DNA of 64,000 nucleotides from Isoetes taiwanensis (GCA_021234155.1 JAJEKV010000026.1:2974001-3038000); one strand, 5' to 3'. Numbered from the stretch's first letter, positions 33,124-44,726 are shown. Translations and numbers: made by a program. Notes: a model not told the origin generated them from the letters alone.

Positions 33124-33507
33124 AGCTATGTTGTGGATGTGTCTTGAATATTTTTCTAATATCACTAGATATTTGGTTATAAATATTGAATGTCCCTAAA
33201 AGATTTCAATTTGGTGGCATCATTCCTAGAGGCTTTGCATTTATTATTAGAGCGCCAAAAATGGTGGATTGCACATCCTCTATCATATTTTCTTGCATAT
33301 GCACGGAGAGATGAGGATTGCATATATTTGAGTACATAAATATCATTCTTGTTGGCTCTTTTTGAGTTTTCATCCAAACCATCACAACAAAATGTGGTAA
33401 AATGCAAAGAAAATAGGCTCTATGATGGTAGTCTGATCAATCTATAATAATGTTCACCCATGCTCAAACAAGTTCAAGTGTACCTCCAACCAATACCAAA
33501 AAATGGA
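33124..33507. other. Intergenic, no gene recognised
   Basis: AT-rich sequence with one minus-strand frame (33177-33407) lacking any known motif. Confidence 0.5.
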
Positions 33508-33542
33508 GAAGGAAGGAAGGAAAAATTTTTAACGTCCACGGA

Positions 33543-35212
33543 TGTGACGTCCCCTACTCGTATACGGTGCCCTCACCGTACACAAACAGGAGTTCATCCC
33601 CCATACCAGCTCCATGCTAATACAGGGCCCTCCACATGACACTGCAACCGTGACGGGTTCCAGTGGGAAGAGTGGAAGGGTCATTGCACCCCGTCTCCCT
33701 CAGGGCCTACCTAGCTGCGGAAGCGTAAACATACATGTCAGTAGCACATACATCAACATCATATGACCATCACGAAGGATGGTCCTCCACATATCTGCAT
33801 AGACAAAGTTCAGCACATCACATAGGGAATCCTACCCAAGGCTCGGACTCAAGGGGATGACTGACGGCTTGTCTCCGTAGTTCATTGCGCATGCAATTCA
33901 TGGCAATGGATTTGGGCGGGCATATGAACATGGCTTAGGGTTGTCCACTCCATCCGCCCCTCCCATTGCACACTTTGCAGTAGGCTGAAAAGTGTTGGGA
34001 CTGATCAGTAGCCCGCCGGGATGCATAGCCAAAAGGGCTATTCACGGGTTCCATCTCCCGATTCAGATGGGGCAGGTAGGGATCACTCCCTCCGTGAGGT
34101 CTACATCTTGACTCAAGGTGACTAGAGGGCCACCGCCCGATTCGGACCGAACCCACCGGAAAGTGTGCACCACTTCACGGGTGTCGAGCCCATGCCTTAC
34201 CCAAGACTCGGTGGTAAGCCATTAGACCTAGTCACAATGATCCTCGGTAGCACTAACACACCATAGGGATGGCTCAAGAGTCGGAACACGAACCTCCTTC
34301 TAAGCCCGGTCGCCCCTTCACCCACAACCGGTGTGGTTCTTGTGCACGTGCCGAATCAAGGTGTGCTAGAGAGGCTACTCTAGGAGCATCAACTACAAAG
34401 CTTTAGGTCTCTACCCCCTTCCCAATACAAGGAGCTCATAGAGATATAGCATCCATATACTTCACAGAGAACTAAAGAACTAGATCTAATCTACAACATA
34501 GAGTTAGGTTCTTTAGTTAGAATCTGCTATCTAGAGATCTAGAGGGCTGCTATGGGCAATCTAATAGGCTAAACCTACTGATTCAATGACTAAAATAGGG
34601 TTTAGACTGTCTAATTGGCCAAATACCTGATCCTTGAGGGGCTCCTCCCCGACTGAGCTCGACCATCCCCGCTGAGACGCCGAATCAAGGGAAACTAAGG
34701 ATGCAATTCTCCCAGGCAGAGTCTGGGATGCGGTTTTGGCTGTTGAGGCAGCCAAAACAGAGTTCTAAAGCCCTAAAATCGAAAATTGGGCTAGTTAGGG
34801 TTTCCTTCCCTATATAGACAAGGGGGTTGGTTAGGGTTTCCAATTATCCCCTTTTTGGCATGTGGGATAATTGGAAATGGGCCCACTTGCCTTTAAGGGC
34901 TAGGTGGCCAAATGTGCACACATGGAAATGTGTGCCCACATTAATGTGTACATTGGAAAATGTGCACATTAATTGCACCTATGGGTGTGGCCCACTTGGC
35001 ATGAAGTGTCCACTTGGAAATGTGTGCCCACATTAATGTGTACATTGGGAAATGTGCACATTAATAGTTGCACATATTTACGGCAAAGTTGCCCCTAGGG
35101 GCTACTCACTGGCTACACGCTAAGCGTACACGCCACCGGTGGCGTGGTAATGCTGCGATTGTGGCGAGACGGTATACGTCCCCGGGGCGATCTTGTCTTT
35201 GGAAACGCCACA
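33543..35212 (-). repeat. Gypsy 3' LTR
   Basis: Starts TGTGACGTCCCC and ends ACGCCACA (TG...CA with inverted termini). It contains an internal direct duplication of about 80 bp (ATGTGTGCCCACATTAATGT, near 34928 and 35020). AT-rich blocks are identical to the partner LTR over more than 200 bp, while GC-rich blocks are discordant, with many indels. Confidence 0.95.
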
Positions 35213-35228
35213 TTCTCCCCACCTTGAA
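35213..35228 (-). other. Gypsy polypurine tract
   Basis: On the minus strand TTCAAGGTGGGGAGAA directly precedes the LTR start TGTGGCG. The same tract, AAGGTGGGGAGAA, precedes the related LTR at 58234-59811. Confidence 0.85.
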
Positions 35229-36069
35229 ATGATGTTGTCCGCAGCATCGTGGGTCTCCCCACCTTGGGATCATCGTAACCTGCAATCAACCTGATACATA
35301 CGATTACTACTATAATTCCTACACATTTATTAAAATTACCTCAAGGTAATATTTTTATGACATTATCACATCATTATATTATGAAATAACTTATCAATTC
35401 ACAACATTACTAAACATTACTCCAAAATTTACTTAACATTACGATTAAGTTTATCAAAATTTTAAAATTACGTCCCCGAGGTACTCTTCATTCCTTGCAA
35501 CACATTCCAACAAAAATTTGTGTTGCAAGTCTTATCTTCGACCTCCTTGCCCTCCTGGGCTCTCGGCTTGGCAGGTCGACACTACGTTAGTATCATTTAA
35601 TTATTAATAAAATTTTGGTTATATGGTGACCACCCCACCTATCTACATGGATGCATGGCTAATCTCCTATTAGGGGAAGAGGGTGAATCTTCCATTATGG
35701 CCGCGGAGACAAATAGCCTATATGCCTATATGCCGCTCATGCCTACACCTCTAGTTGCCCAATGAGGATATCCTTCTTCAAGGGGGGCCAAGGATAGATT
35801 CCTCCCATCAAAGCATATATGGGGCTAAAGGTGCTTTCCCTATCAATGCATTCCTTGATGACCTCCTTTCTCTCTCGAGGTCGCCTACTTCCGTGGGGAC
35901 GAGTAGACTTTCTAATCTACCTTCCACTTTCGCCCAAAACAGCGGTCATGCCTACATTGACATTACACCACCCTAGAGATCACCGTAGTGGTCCCATCAT
36001 CGGTAACAACGCATGCGACCCATACTAAGCATAGGTTGCATCGTGGAGATTAATCTTAACTACACCGAA
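35229..36069. other. Gypsy 3' untranslated internal region
   Basis: About 840 bp between the integrase end and the polypurine tract, without a recognised protein. Includes a repeat of the TCTCCCCACCTTG motif just inside the LTR. Confidence 0.6.
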
Positions 36070-37419
36070 TTAATCTACACAAATCGACATGCCCGAGCGA
36101 TTTCTTCTGAGATGACCTTGCCGTCCCCATTGCTCCATAAACCGTGGGTACCGCTTTACTAAATCTTTCTTAAGTACCCACGCGTCTTCCACCGTAAGTG
36201 TTTCCACTTGACCAAATAATCGGAGGAATTCTCGATCTCCTCGTTTTCTTGAAAGCTTTATCAAGAATCAATTCGAACTATTTCCACCGCTCCTCCGCCA
36301 TTTCCAACAACGTTGAGAATCCAAGACTTCGTCCGGATTTGGAGTATGCTTCTTCAGCGGACTCTCACGCGGAAGACCTTATGAATCTTTAGGTGTCTTT
36401 GGCAAGTCTAACTTGTAGGATTGATTACCTACTCTCTCGACTATTCGAAAGGTCCAGCCCCACCTTGGAGCAAGCTTCTTGCAATTCCGATCCCCGAAGC
36501 TTACTGCTTCACCTTGATCTTGAGCCAAACATCATCTCCAACTTTGAACTCTCTACTGTTCGATGCTTGTCGGCGATGCTCTTCGGCGACTTCTTCTTCG
36601 CTAGCGGATAACCTCGAACTTCTTCCACAGGCTGCCGTGATATCGGCTAACATCTGCTGCGGAAACTTCCACTTTTGACACGGGGTTGTGCCAAGTATCC
36701 GGAGTTAGGCAATCGATAGCCGTAATTGATCATAAACGGCGACATTTGGGATGATTCCCGCTTTGGTGCTATTGTATGCAAACTCCACCAAGTGAATAAA
36801 TTCTTCCCACATACTTTGCTTATTCCGCACATAGTTTAATTAGCATGTCCTCTAAAATCCGTTGGTCCGCTTCCGCGGCCATCCGTCGAGGATGGTATGC
36901 CGCGTGCTCATGGATAGCTTCGTGCCCGAATTGTCGCGAAAGAGGTCTTGCCAAAAGGCGCCATGAACTTCGATCCCCTCGGAGATGATCTCCTTGGCAT
37001 GCCATGAAGCCCTCAAGATCTCTTTGGTGAAGAGCTTTGCTTTGTATCCATAGTCGTATCAGTGGTCCTAAGGCACAAAATGTGCCATCTTAGACAACTT
37101 GTCGACCACTACCATCAAGGCATCCTTCCTCTTGTCTGTCCTTTTTGGGAGTCCCGTGATGAAGTCCATGCTGATTACCTCCCACTTAGCGTTTGGCACC
37201 GCTAATGGCTCTAATGCCCCCGAATTGAAGTCGCTCCGCCTTCGTCTGGCGGCATAGCCGACATTCCTTGATGTAGCGAGCTATTTGCTTCTTCATTCCT
37301 GGCCAATAATAGTTGCTGACTTTGAAATATGTTTTCATGAATCCCGCATGGCCAGCTATTGGGCTGTTGTGCGTGTCATGGAGGATCAACTTCCTTACAC
37401 ACGATGATTCGGTACGCAC
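36070..37419 (-). pseudogene. Gypsy integrase with C-terminal chromodomain
   Basis: The minus-strand frame 37419-37186 contains the HHCC zinc finger (HDTHNSPIAGHAGF, NYYWPGMKKQIARY and CRLCRQTK). Pieces of the catalytic core follow: RQFGHEAIHEHAAYHPR at about 36900 and SPFMINYGYRLP at about 36720, in different frames. At 36231-36130 the strand reads DYLVKWK in one frame and VEDAWVLKKDLVKRYPRF in the next, a chromodomain that in chromoviruses binds methylated histone H3 tails and steers integration. At least four frameshifts are needed to join the parts. Confidence 0.85.
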
Positions 37420-37672
37420 AACTTGTTCTTATGGTATAACAAAGTTGCCTTCCTTCTTATAATGCTTGAAGGCCTCCCCGCTCTTTATCCTGTTCTAGCC
37501 TCCTTAGAAAGGCTTGCCCATACTTCCACGAAATCCACATCCGTTGGCAAGGACTCTTCAATCCTCTTGCCAAAGTCATTTGGAGCGTCGAAATTGCATT
37601 GCAATGCACTCTAGTTGTCGAGGATGCCTTGAAAGCGCATCCGCTACCACATTGAGCTTCCCCGCTTGTAGA

Positions 37673-37897
37673 CTATATCAAAGTCATATTCTTCGAGGAA
37701 CTCCATCCATCTCCGCCGCCTCGGATTAAGGTGTGGTTGCGTGAATACATATTGGAGGCTCGATGGTCGGTATCCAATTGGAACTTCCTTCCCAAGAGAT
37801 AATGCCTCCATATTCTTAATGCCCCGACAACCGCCAACAACTCCCCGATCGTCGCGTTGGGTAGCTGGCGTCGCCGTCGTTCATCTTCCGGAATCAT
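37673..37897 (-). pseudogene. Gypsy RNase H fragment
   Basis: NATIGELLAVVGALRIWRHY, then LLGRKFQLDTDHRA: this matches the RNase H block that follows RT in gypsy polyproteins (the E...W.HYL...F...TDH pattern). Frameshifts lie on both sides. The connecting segment 37898-38218 translates as RT thumb and RNase H start only in pieces. Confidence 0.8.
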
Positions 37898-38218
37898 ACG
37901 CTACCACACTCTTCTTGCATAAGCACCGCACTTTTGTAGCTATCTTACTCGCATCTGTTGCTACAAGCTTATCTTTCTCCGGTCCGCAAGGTCAAGGCAG
38001 GGCGTCGAGCTTCTTTTCAACAATTCAAACCCCTTTTTGGGCTTTCTTGTGCCAATGCTCGCCCAATCTTTTCACTTTCTCCGCCCGTCAGTCCGTGCAT
38101 TAGCAGGGGCTGCTATCTTAGCAAAGTTCTTCCGCGAACTTCACAGCAGGTACCATGGACCGAGAAAACTTCCGACCTCGTGCACATTCTTCGTCGGCGC
38201 CGCCAATGAATGACGGCT

Positions 38219-38908
38219 TCAATCTTTGCGGGATCCGTCGAGATGCCCTCTGGCGAGATCACATGACCTAGATACTCCACTTTCTACGTTGCGAAGTGGC
38301 GCCCGACAACTTGGCGTGCATAACCGGTGCCTCTTCAACTTCTGCGGCACTCTTCTCAAGTGTTGTGCGTGCTCTTCAAAGGGATCGCTATACACCAAAA
38401 TGTCATCAAAGAAAACAATCACAAAGGTGTCTAAAACTCCTCGAAGATGTCGCTTCATGAGCCTCATGAACGCTTGGGGCATTTGATAAGCCGAAGGCAT
38501 TACCGTGAACTCGTAGTGCCCATACCGCCCAAGGCTAGAGCGGTCTTATGGATATCTTCTTCCTTTATCCTGATCTGATGATAACCTCGACCTTTAAGTC
38601 GATTTTTGGAGAAGATCTTTGCACCTTTTGAGCTGATCCATCAAGTCATCTCGATCTGGGGAGCGATACTTGTTCTTAATGGTGTGCTTGTTCAACCGCC
38701 TATAGTCTATGCACATCCTCAAAGATCCATCCTTCTTCTTGACAAAAAAGAATGGGCTCCCAAACGGCGAGACACTAGGTCTAATGAAACCTAGGTCGAA
38801 AGCGGCTCGCAATCGCTTCTTCAGCTCCGACAACTCTGGCGTTGTCATTCTATATGGAGCCTTGCTTGTTGGCTTTGTTCCCTGGTTCGAGTGCAATCTC
38901 GCACTCAA
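38219..38908 (-). pseudogene. Gypsy reverse transcriptase
   Basis: The minus-strand frame 38908-38594 reads [36 protein letters not shown] and [22 protein letters not shown] motifs 1-2. Frame 38500-38219 reads [13 protein letters not shown] and [12 protein letters not shown], with the catalytic DD. The intervening 90 bp (38501-38593) are in another frame and include a YHQIRI-like stretch. Confidence 0.93.
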
Positions 38909-38977
38909 CTCCCCTATAAGGAGGGAGTCCGCTTGATCTCATCCGAAAGAGATCATGGAACTCCGCGGATCACCGAG

Positions 38978-39447
38978 CTACTTGCTTCGCAACTTGCCGA
39001 GCACGTTGTCTTCTTTGCTTCCTTCCATTCGCTCACTAATCTCAAGCTTGAAGATGTATGCCACTTGCTCACTCTTGATGCACTTGAACGGCCGTTTAGA
39101 AGACATACACCGCATGATGGGAACAACTTCCTTACCCGTTATCTCAATGATCTTGCCGTCGAAGTTGGAAAGGTCACCTTCCGCTTTCCACGGTCGATAA
39201 TGCCCCTCACCGCCCAAGGTACTCCATTCCTATGATCAAGTCATACTTGCCAATGCCCATTACTTCGCCCCATCATCCGGATATTAATCCCCGGCGGTCG
39301 ATGTCGGTTAATTCTCTTGCCGTCCCCGTGCCTTATCGCACCACTTGCTAAGACAACGGGTCTTGGCTTTGACTTTAGCGGCTTCAACTTCAACATTTGA
39401 ACCATTCTGGGGGATGCAAAGTTATGGCTGCTTCCTGAGTCTATCAA
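38978..39447 (-). pseudogene. Gypsy aspartic protease region
   Basis: Minus-strand 39447-39241 reads MIDSGSSHNFASPRMVQML, the retropepsin active site D(S/T)G and its following helix. 39217-38978 gives LSNFDGKIIEITGKEVVPIM, the linker to RT. Frames differ between the two pieces. Confidence 0.85.
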
Positions 39448-40764
39448 GACTATGAAGGACTTGGCCTTGGCCTTCCCTACTGTGGAAATTACCTTATCTT
39501 CGCTCGCTTGCTCAGTATCTATTAAGGCAAAGATATGACACTCACCACGAATGTAGTCGCGGGCCTCTTTCTGCCGCCGTCGTCCGGACCGGCCCCCAAT
39601 CTCCCAACTCCGCTAGAGCCGCACTCATGACGGTAAGGCGGTTGTCGTCCTATGGCTCCCGGCTGGAAGCACCGAAACCGGGCACGCTTGCTTTTCTATG
39701 CACTCCTGCCTCTTTTCCTTGGGCATTGCCTGCAAAAAGGATCGCACTGCTTTGGAGTAGTTTGACCCCTCCTGCTTGTCCTTGAAGGACACCTGCTTCT
39801 TCTCCTGCTGTTTCCCCTGGTTCCCACCATATGGGGCTCTAGCCGGACCTGGGACCGGCTGCCCCCACGGGCTATAGCTTCTGTCGCCTTGCCTTTATCC
39901 TCGAAGTACTGCTGCTTCGCCCGCTATTCTGAGGTCCTCGACCCTGCAAGCTTATAGCCTTGGATTCCGGCCGATCTTGTCCTAGGGTTTATTGCCCTCA
40001 CAAGCTTACTAGGATCTCCTCATTCAGCCCCTCAATATAGCTTTCGTAAGATGCTTCTCCCCAAACCGGCGCACGCATGCCTTAGCCTCATGAATTCCTC
40101 GTATATTTCGGACTGATTTGTTGCCTTGCGCGCAACCTGTAAAACTAACGCATCATCTTTGGACTTATGTTCCTCGAACGTAATGGCTTTGAAGGCTTTA
40201 GCAAACTTTCGAACTTACAAGCATCCCTTAAGCCATGTGCCTTTGCATAACCCTTCCACCAAATCCGGCGGCTCCTTTCAAGTTGGGCGTTGCAACTCGC
40301 CTTTGTCCTTATCCTTCATGCCATAAAGCGTTTAGTGCTTTCGCTCATTTAGATCAGACCATGCCTCTGCTTCCAATCACGACTGTTCTCCCCGAGAATC
40401 GCTTCAGTTCGGACCTTCCATACATTGCCAGTCGCGGAATCTACCTTCTTACGTAGTCGAGGCCCTGGTATCTCTTTGTCGCCCTTACGGGGTATTCCTC
40501 TTCCTTCCATCTCGTTGGTTTTCGAGCTGTTCTTCCTCTTCCTGAGCGCCTGGTCCCGAAGTCCGAACTTGAGTCGGAAAGATTAGGGCTGGAGGATCTC
40601 CTTCTCTTGCTCCTCTTCTTGTCTTTTCCCCGCCCTCCAGGAGCTGATGCTTGCGAATGGAAGGCGTTGCCACCGAACCCACTTGCGCTGACAAGAATGC
40701 CTTTTATCTGCTCCCAGTTAGTCCTCATCTGGGCTATCTCCTCCTCTCTGGTCATGGGTTCCAT
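39448..40764 (-). pseudogene. Gypsy gag
   Basis: Frame 40764-40441 begins MEPMTREEEIAQMRTNWEQI and continues through a basic Ser/Arg-rich stretch (KDKKRSKRRRSSS) and RKPTRWKEEEYPVRATK. Downstream, to about 39500, the minus strand has gag-like fragments in alternating frames, including a region around 39740-39560 where Cys and Gly residues suggest a zinc knuckle, but it is too broken to define. Assigned by position upstream of the protease and by composition. Confidence 0.65.
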
Positions 40765-41039
40765 ATCTTCAAATAGGTTCCTTGCTAGGGTGGTGCGGGT
40801 GGGGTTTGCTCTTCTATAAGATCTCGCAGGTTAATGCTTCCCCTGCGTTTAGGCCTCTAGCTGCATACACAAGCAATTCATGGCTATATGATTAGTTTCA
40901 TTTGTTCTCTTGCATTGTTTATGTTTGTTGGTATAGTTGTGGAGCAAAAATACATCAACAAAGCATTTAAAGTGCAATAGGATTTATATTCATATATCGT
41001 ATAATATTTCAGATACAAAAAGTCTCCGGGATCAAGAGT
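40765..41039. other. Spacer between extra gene B and gag
   Basis: About 275 bp, AT-rich, with no coding signal. It could be the 3' UTR of extra gene B and the gag leader. Confidence 0.5.
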
Positions 41040-42554
41040 TTAACTAGTCTTGAAATCGCCGATGGAGACGGGTTGTCTTCAAGAAACTTCTTAACTTGGG
41101 CCGTCCCTACCGAGTGACCCAAGTTCCTGATGATGCTTGCCGACGAGCCTCCCTGTATGGCCCTCACCAGTTCTTCTACCCTGCGGTCGGATGTAAGGGC
41201 GCTGATCCACGCTTAATCTCACGGCGACGCTTGGGGGTATGGCGAAGTCGAAGAGGTCAAGTGCCATTGCCCTCTTGACTAAAACAGCATAGTCGACATT
41301 TGTTGCTATTCGAGCATGCCTGCGGCCTCAGAGTGCAATCAAAGATGAACACTCCTTCTTAAGCCTGGACTGAACTTTGCGGTGAATTACCGCTATTCTC
41401 CCATCCATCGCCGGCGACAAGTAGTACCCGGCGACCTTGTCGTTATGTGTCACGAAGCTTCTCCACTTGTTTGGCCTCCGGTTACGTGCCGGCCAGCTTT
41501 CGTCGACCTCAATTTCAGTCAGCTCCTGTAGTCTTCCATTGTGCGGTCGAGCCTCCTCGAGGTCGATTCCTTCTCCTTTTTGGGGGTGATATCGGAGGAT
41601 TCCTGCAGATTAGGATGCTCGTGGTCTTCCCCACGGATCCCCATCTGCTCTTGGAGGGCGCAGGAACTCCTCCTCTGTTGGCGGCTCCCCGCTCGTCCAT
41701 TATTTGCCTTATGCTCTTTGTAGGCCCGGATATGGGAGGTCGCCTCCCACGTAGGTGTCGGCCTCCCTCATTTGCACTGTGAAAGTCTCGAGGCTCCCGA
41801 CGATGAAGTCGCCCATGTCGGTTTGCCGAAGTTGGTGGAGCAGTTCGTCCAACCTCCTCTCCTCTCCCCGCATTGGAAGGTTTTGGATGTCGGCGGAGTA
41901 GATACTCCTCTCCGTTAATGATGATCGGGCTAGGCTTGTGATGCCTAGCCCGGTGGGGAGGCGACTTCGATGCCCCCGCTGCTCGCTTTTCTGGATCAGC
42001 TCTCGCTTCGCTGGCGCCGTTCAACCCGAAGCCGAAGCTGCGTGTATCCTTCGCCGTCCGGAATTCTCCTCGCCCCTCTCTTGCTTCCGTTCTCGTTGAT
42101 ACCGCAGAACGGCATGCGCTCTTCGCTTGGACTGCTATGGTGTCTACCTCCATCATGGAGGGATAGAGGTTGCCCCATGTCGTTCTCGGCGCGGGGATAA
42201 GAAGATGGCTAGAAACTCTTGTAAGAGAAGTACTTGGTCCCTGTTGGCTGTCGGGACCATGTAGTCAGTAGTCTCTGCGCCTTGTTAGTCAAGTACTTGG
42301 CGATGTTGGGGGCGTCGCCAAAGAGTCACTTGAAGGGATGGGCGGGGAACAAAGTATCCTATGCAAGGGGAACTTGAACAAGGGAGGGTCCTACCCTAGC
42401 TTGAAATTCTGCTAGCACCGCCTATAAGTGGGGTTGCATTTAGCGTAAGCTTGGATGTCGATTTCTTTCACAAAGACTTGGAAGATGTCGTTGACATCCG
42501 CCTCGGCTTGTGGACCTTGGGCCGTACCATCGCCCCGAAATCAGCGGTGGCCAT
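41040..42554 (-). pseudogene. Extra gene B of the gypsy element (unknown protein)
   Basis: On the minus strand a start codon at 42554 (MATADFGAMVRPKVHK) lies about 115 bp downstream of a TATA box. Protein-like sequence then continues in shifting frames: DVNDIFQVFVKEIDIQAYA, FGDAPNIAKYLTNKAQRLL, the open frame 42156-41515 (basic, Pro/Arg-rich, with SPIIINGEEYLLRR), WRSFVTHNDKVAGYYLSP, and MALDLFDFAIPPSVA near 41240. The whole would be about 480 residues. I do not recognise a family. Same direction as gag and as the H3-like gene; at least four frameshifts or stops. Confidence 0.5.
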
Positions 42555-42668
42555 TGATCTAGCAAGGAAGGGAGTATCAAACGGATGCAGAAGCGCCTCA
42601 GGGAGCTGAAAGATCGCCTAAGCAGTGGGGAGCAGATTTGCAGGGTGCCAAATGAGAAATGGGGGACT

Positions 42669-42677
42669 TATTTATAG
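42669..42677 (-). promoter_or_regulatory. TATA box of extra gene B
   Basis: CTATAAATA on the minus strand, about 115 bp upstream of the ATG at 42554 and downstream of two 67-bp palindromes. Confidence 0.6.
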
Positions 42678-42854
42678 AAAGGGGAAAACCCTAATTTTTT
42701 TTGGAAGACCTAGATTTTACTGAGATTAGGCAATTCTGATCTATTAAGGGATGCAATTGCAAGTTTGAAGACTATTTCTAGAGTTTGAGCATGCTAAGAA
42801 CAGCTACTGAACCTATGGTACAGTTTGGAGATCATTTGGTGAAGAAATGCATGG

Positions 42855-42919
42855 GTCTCACGTTGCGCCCCAGCCGATTTCTAAAATGTAGAAATCTGTC
42901 CTGGCGTGACGTGTGAGAC
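42855..42919. repeat. 67-bp palindrome, copy 1
   Basis: The arms GTCTCACGTTGCGCC and GGCGTGACGTGTGAGAC pair around a centre TTTCTAAAATGTAGAAA. It is the most diverged of four copies (65 bp) and lies about 300 bp upstream of the start of extra gene B. Confidence 0.9.
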
Positions 42920-43051
42920 ATGGGTCCCAATTGGGCTAGGCTCACTCAATTTAAGTGATCTAAGGCTGTAATTCCACTAAACTCATCGAGTTAGGCAGAA
43001 TTGACCCCTTACTTGTTCGATTTGGAGCTGTTTTGGGCATTTTTGGGCATG

Positions 43052-43118
43052 GTCTCACACGTTGCGCCCAGCCCGATTTCTAAAATCTAGAAATCTGTCC
43101 TGGCGCGACGTGTGAGAC
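43052..43118. repeat. 67-bp palindrome, copy 2
   Basis: The arms GTCTCACACGTTGCGCC and GGCGCGACGTGTGAGAC flank the centre TTTCTAAAATCTAGAAA. Lies 197 bp from copy 1 and between the H3-like gene's stop codon and extra gene B. Confidence 0.93.
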
Positions 43119-43261
43119 ATCGTCTCAATTTTGCTCAAAGCTCCAATTTAATCAAAACAAAAGTTAGGGATCGATATCTTAACCTATTTAAACAGGGTTT
43201 GACACTTTATTTACACAAAAATTTCTTTATATTAACAAAATTTTCCAGTTATTTACAAGGT

Positions 43262-44541
43262 TCAAGGGCGTTCTCCCTTGATGTGCCTGGCAAGATACAT
43301 ATCCTGCCTCATGAGGGTAACCCTCTTCGCGTGCACCGTGCAGGCCGTTGAATCTTCAAAATGCTTTACTATGTGCGCTTCGGCCGCCTCTTGTAAACAC
43401 AGCAGCATCTCGTCGGTCACGCGCATGTCTGTGTTGTATTCTTGTATGACTTCGCGGACCAAACGCTGGAACGGCGCCCGGGGGATCAGGAGTCCGTAAC
43501 TCTTCTGGAAGTGGCGGATCTCCTTGAGTGCCCCCTGTCTTCCCGCTTCTTCTTCTTGCTCGCTTCTTCCCCGGTGCTTTCGGGGAGGCTTGGGCTTTGG
43601 TGGAGGGCTTCGATTAATGCGGCTCTTAGCTGGTTAATGCGCCTTCAATCGTTCTCACGGTGCTCACGGTAATATCGTTGTGCGCCTCCCACCTTGCCAT
43701 ATAAGCGTTGTGTTCCTGATCCTCTTACGATAGACCTTTAGGGGTCTATCACATATGCTTCCCATTGGCGGCGCGGGGCTTTGACTCTATCCCACGTCGG
43801 AAAAGGTGGGGGCTTCGCTAAGCTGTCCGGTCTCCTCCCTTCTTGGTACATGCGCTCGGGGACCTCTTCCTCTACGACCGGGGACTTTGAAGAGCTTGCC
43901 CCGCCTGCGCGACACGTAGTCTCCATCCGAAGCCGTCGGTGGTGGGCGGGCCTCCCCTCCGACGGCTCGTTGATGGCCGGGACCTTCGGCTCACTTCCGA
44001 CCTTTACGGCTTCCTCTTGCACGCCTTCGGCTTTGGCCCTCCTCTTCTTGGGTCCATTGGGCTGTAGTGAGTCGTCTTCCCCGACTCTTTGTCCTCTTGC
44101 TCTGGCGGCTCCTTTCGGCTTCATACTTGTGGGCCAAGCGTCGCGAGTCGACCTCTTCTTCGGGGTGAGTTCCGTTTTGCTGTCTCTCTTCCTTCCTGCT
44201 CCTCCTGCCGGGTGGATCTCAGCGGGGGTTGCTCACGAAGGCTGTTGATGGGTCCGCTTGTTCCCTCTGCTCTTCACATGGGTTGGCGTCCTCACGGTGT
44301 TGCTCTCCCCGCTGCCGCTTCTTTCCTCTTCCCGCAATTTTAAAAGGATCACGGTTCATGACATCCGGCCGATCATCCTCCAAAGAGCTCTGTGTGGTAT
44401 TTCGGTCCGACCACTTCTTCCCTCGGCGAAAGATTCGTGCGTCGTGGAAAAGCGTTCCCGAAGAATCTGTGAAAGAGGCGGAGCGGCGCTGGAGGATCCG
44501 CTTCGGCTAGGCTTCCTTGCAGTCTGCTTTGTGCGGGCCAT
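43262..44541 (-). pseudogene. Histone H3-like protein gene carried by the gypsy element
   Basis: On the minus strand, the ATG at 44541 gives MARTKQTARKPSRSG: residues 1-9 after Met are identical to the histone H3 tail, including Lys4 and Lys9. The same frame continues to 43738, apart from two TGA codons (44356 and 44233, both explicable as CGA to TGA), through a basic, low-complexity linker of about 270 residues. After frameshifts near 43725 and 43530, the strand reads [53 protein letters not shown] and [20 protein letters not shown], ending ERP-stop at 43262. This is a complete H3 histone fold (alpha-N to alpha-3), about half identical to canonical H3 by eye, with loop 1 of canonical length, unlike CENH3. 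The total is about 420 residues against 136 for H3. It has its own TATA box and palindrome pair. Confidence 0.88.
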
Positions 44542-44643
44542 CATCTTTCGGTTTGTCGATCGGAGCTAAGCGCCAGAAGATCGCCTTGACAGTCACGAGC
44601 GAAGTTCTAGGGAAGAACAGGAAAAATGGGAGGGGTCCGGGTC

Positions 44644-44652
44644 TATTTATAA
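44644..44652 (-). promoter_or_regulatory. TATA box of the H3-like gene
   Basis: TTATAAATA on the minus strand, about 103 bp upstream of the ATG at 44541 and 75 bp downstream of palindrome copy 3. The same arrangement precedes extra gene B. Confidence 0.65.
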
Positions 44653-44726
44653 GGCCAATTTTAGGTCAACTTTTAAACTACCTTTTTGGGTTGTCTAGAG
44701 CACCTAAAAACACCTAATTAAGCAAG

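Noticed and set aside
34827-35036. Identical 69-codon frame in both gypsy LTRs (also 46471-46680)
   Set aside because: It is simply the LTR duplicate in an AT/GT-rich block with an internal 80-bp duplication; no start context or motif.
43262-43530. Centromeric histone CENH3
   Set aside because: Loop 1 has the canonical H3 length and the N-terminal tail is the ordinary ARTKQTARK, both unlike CENH3; H3-like is the safer call.
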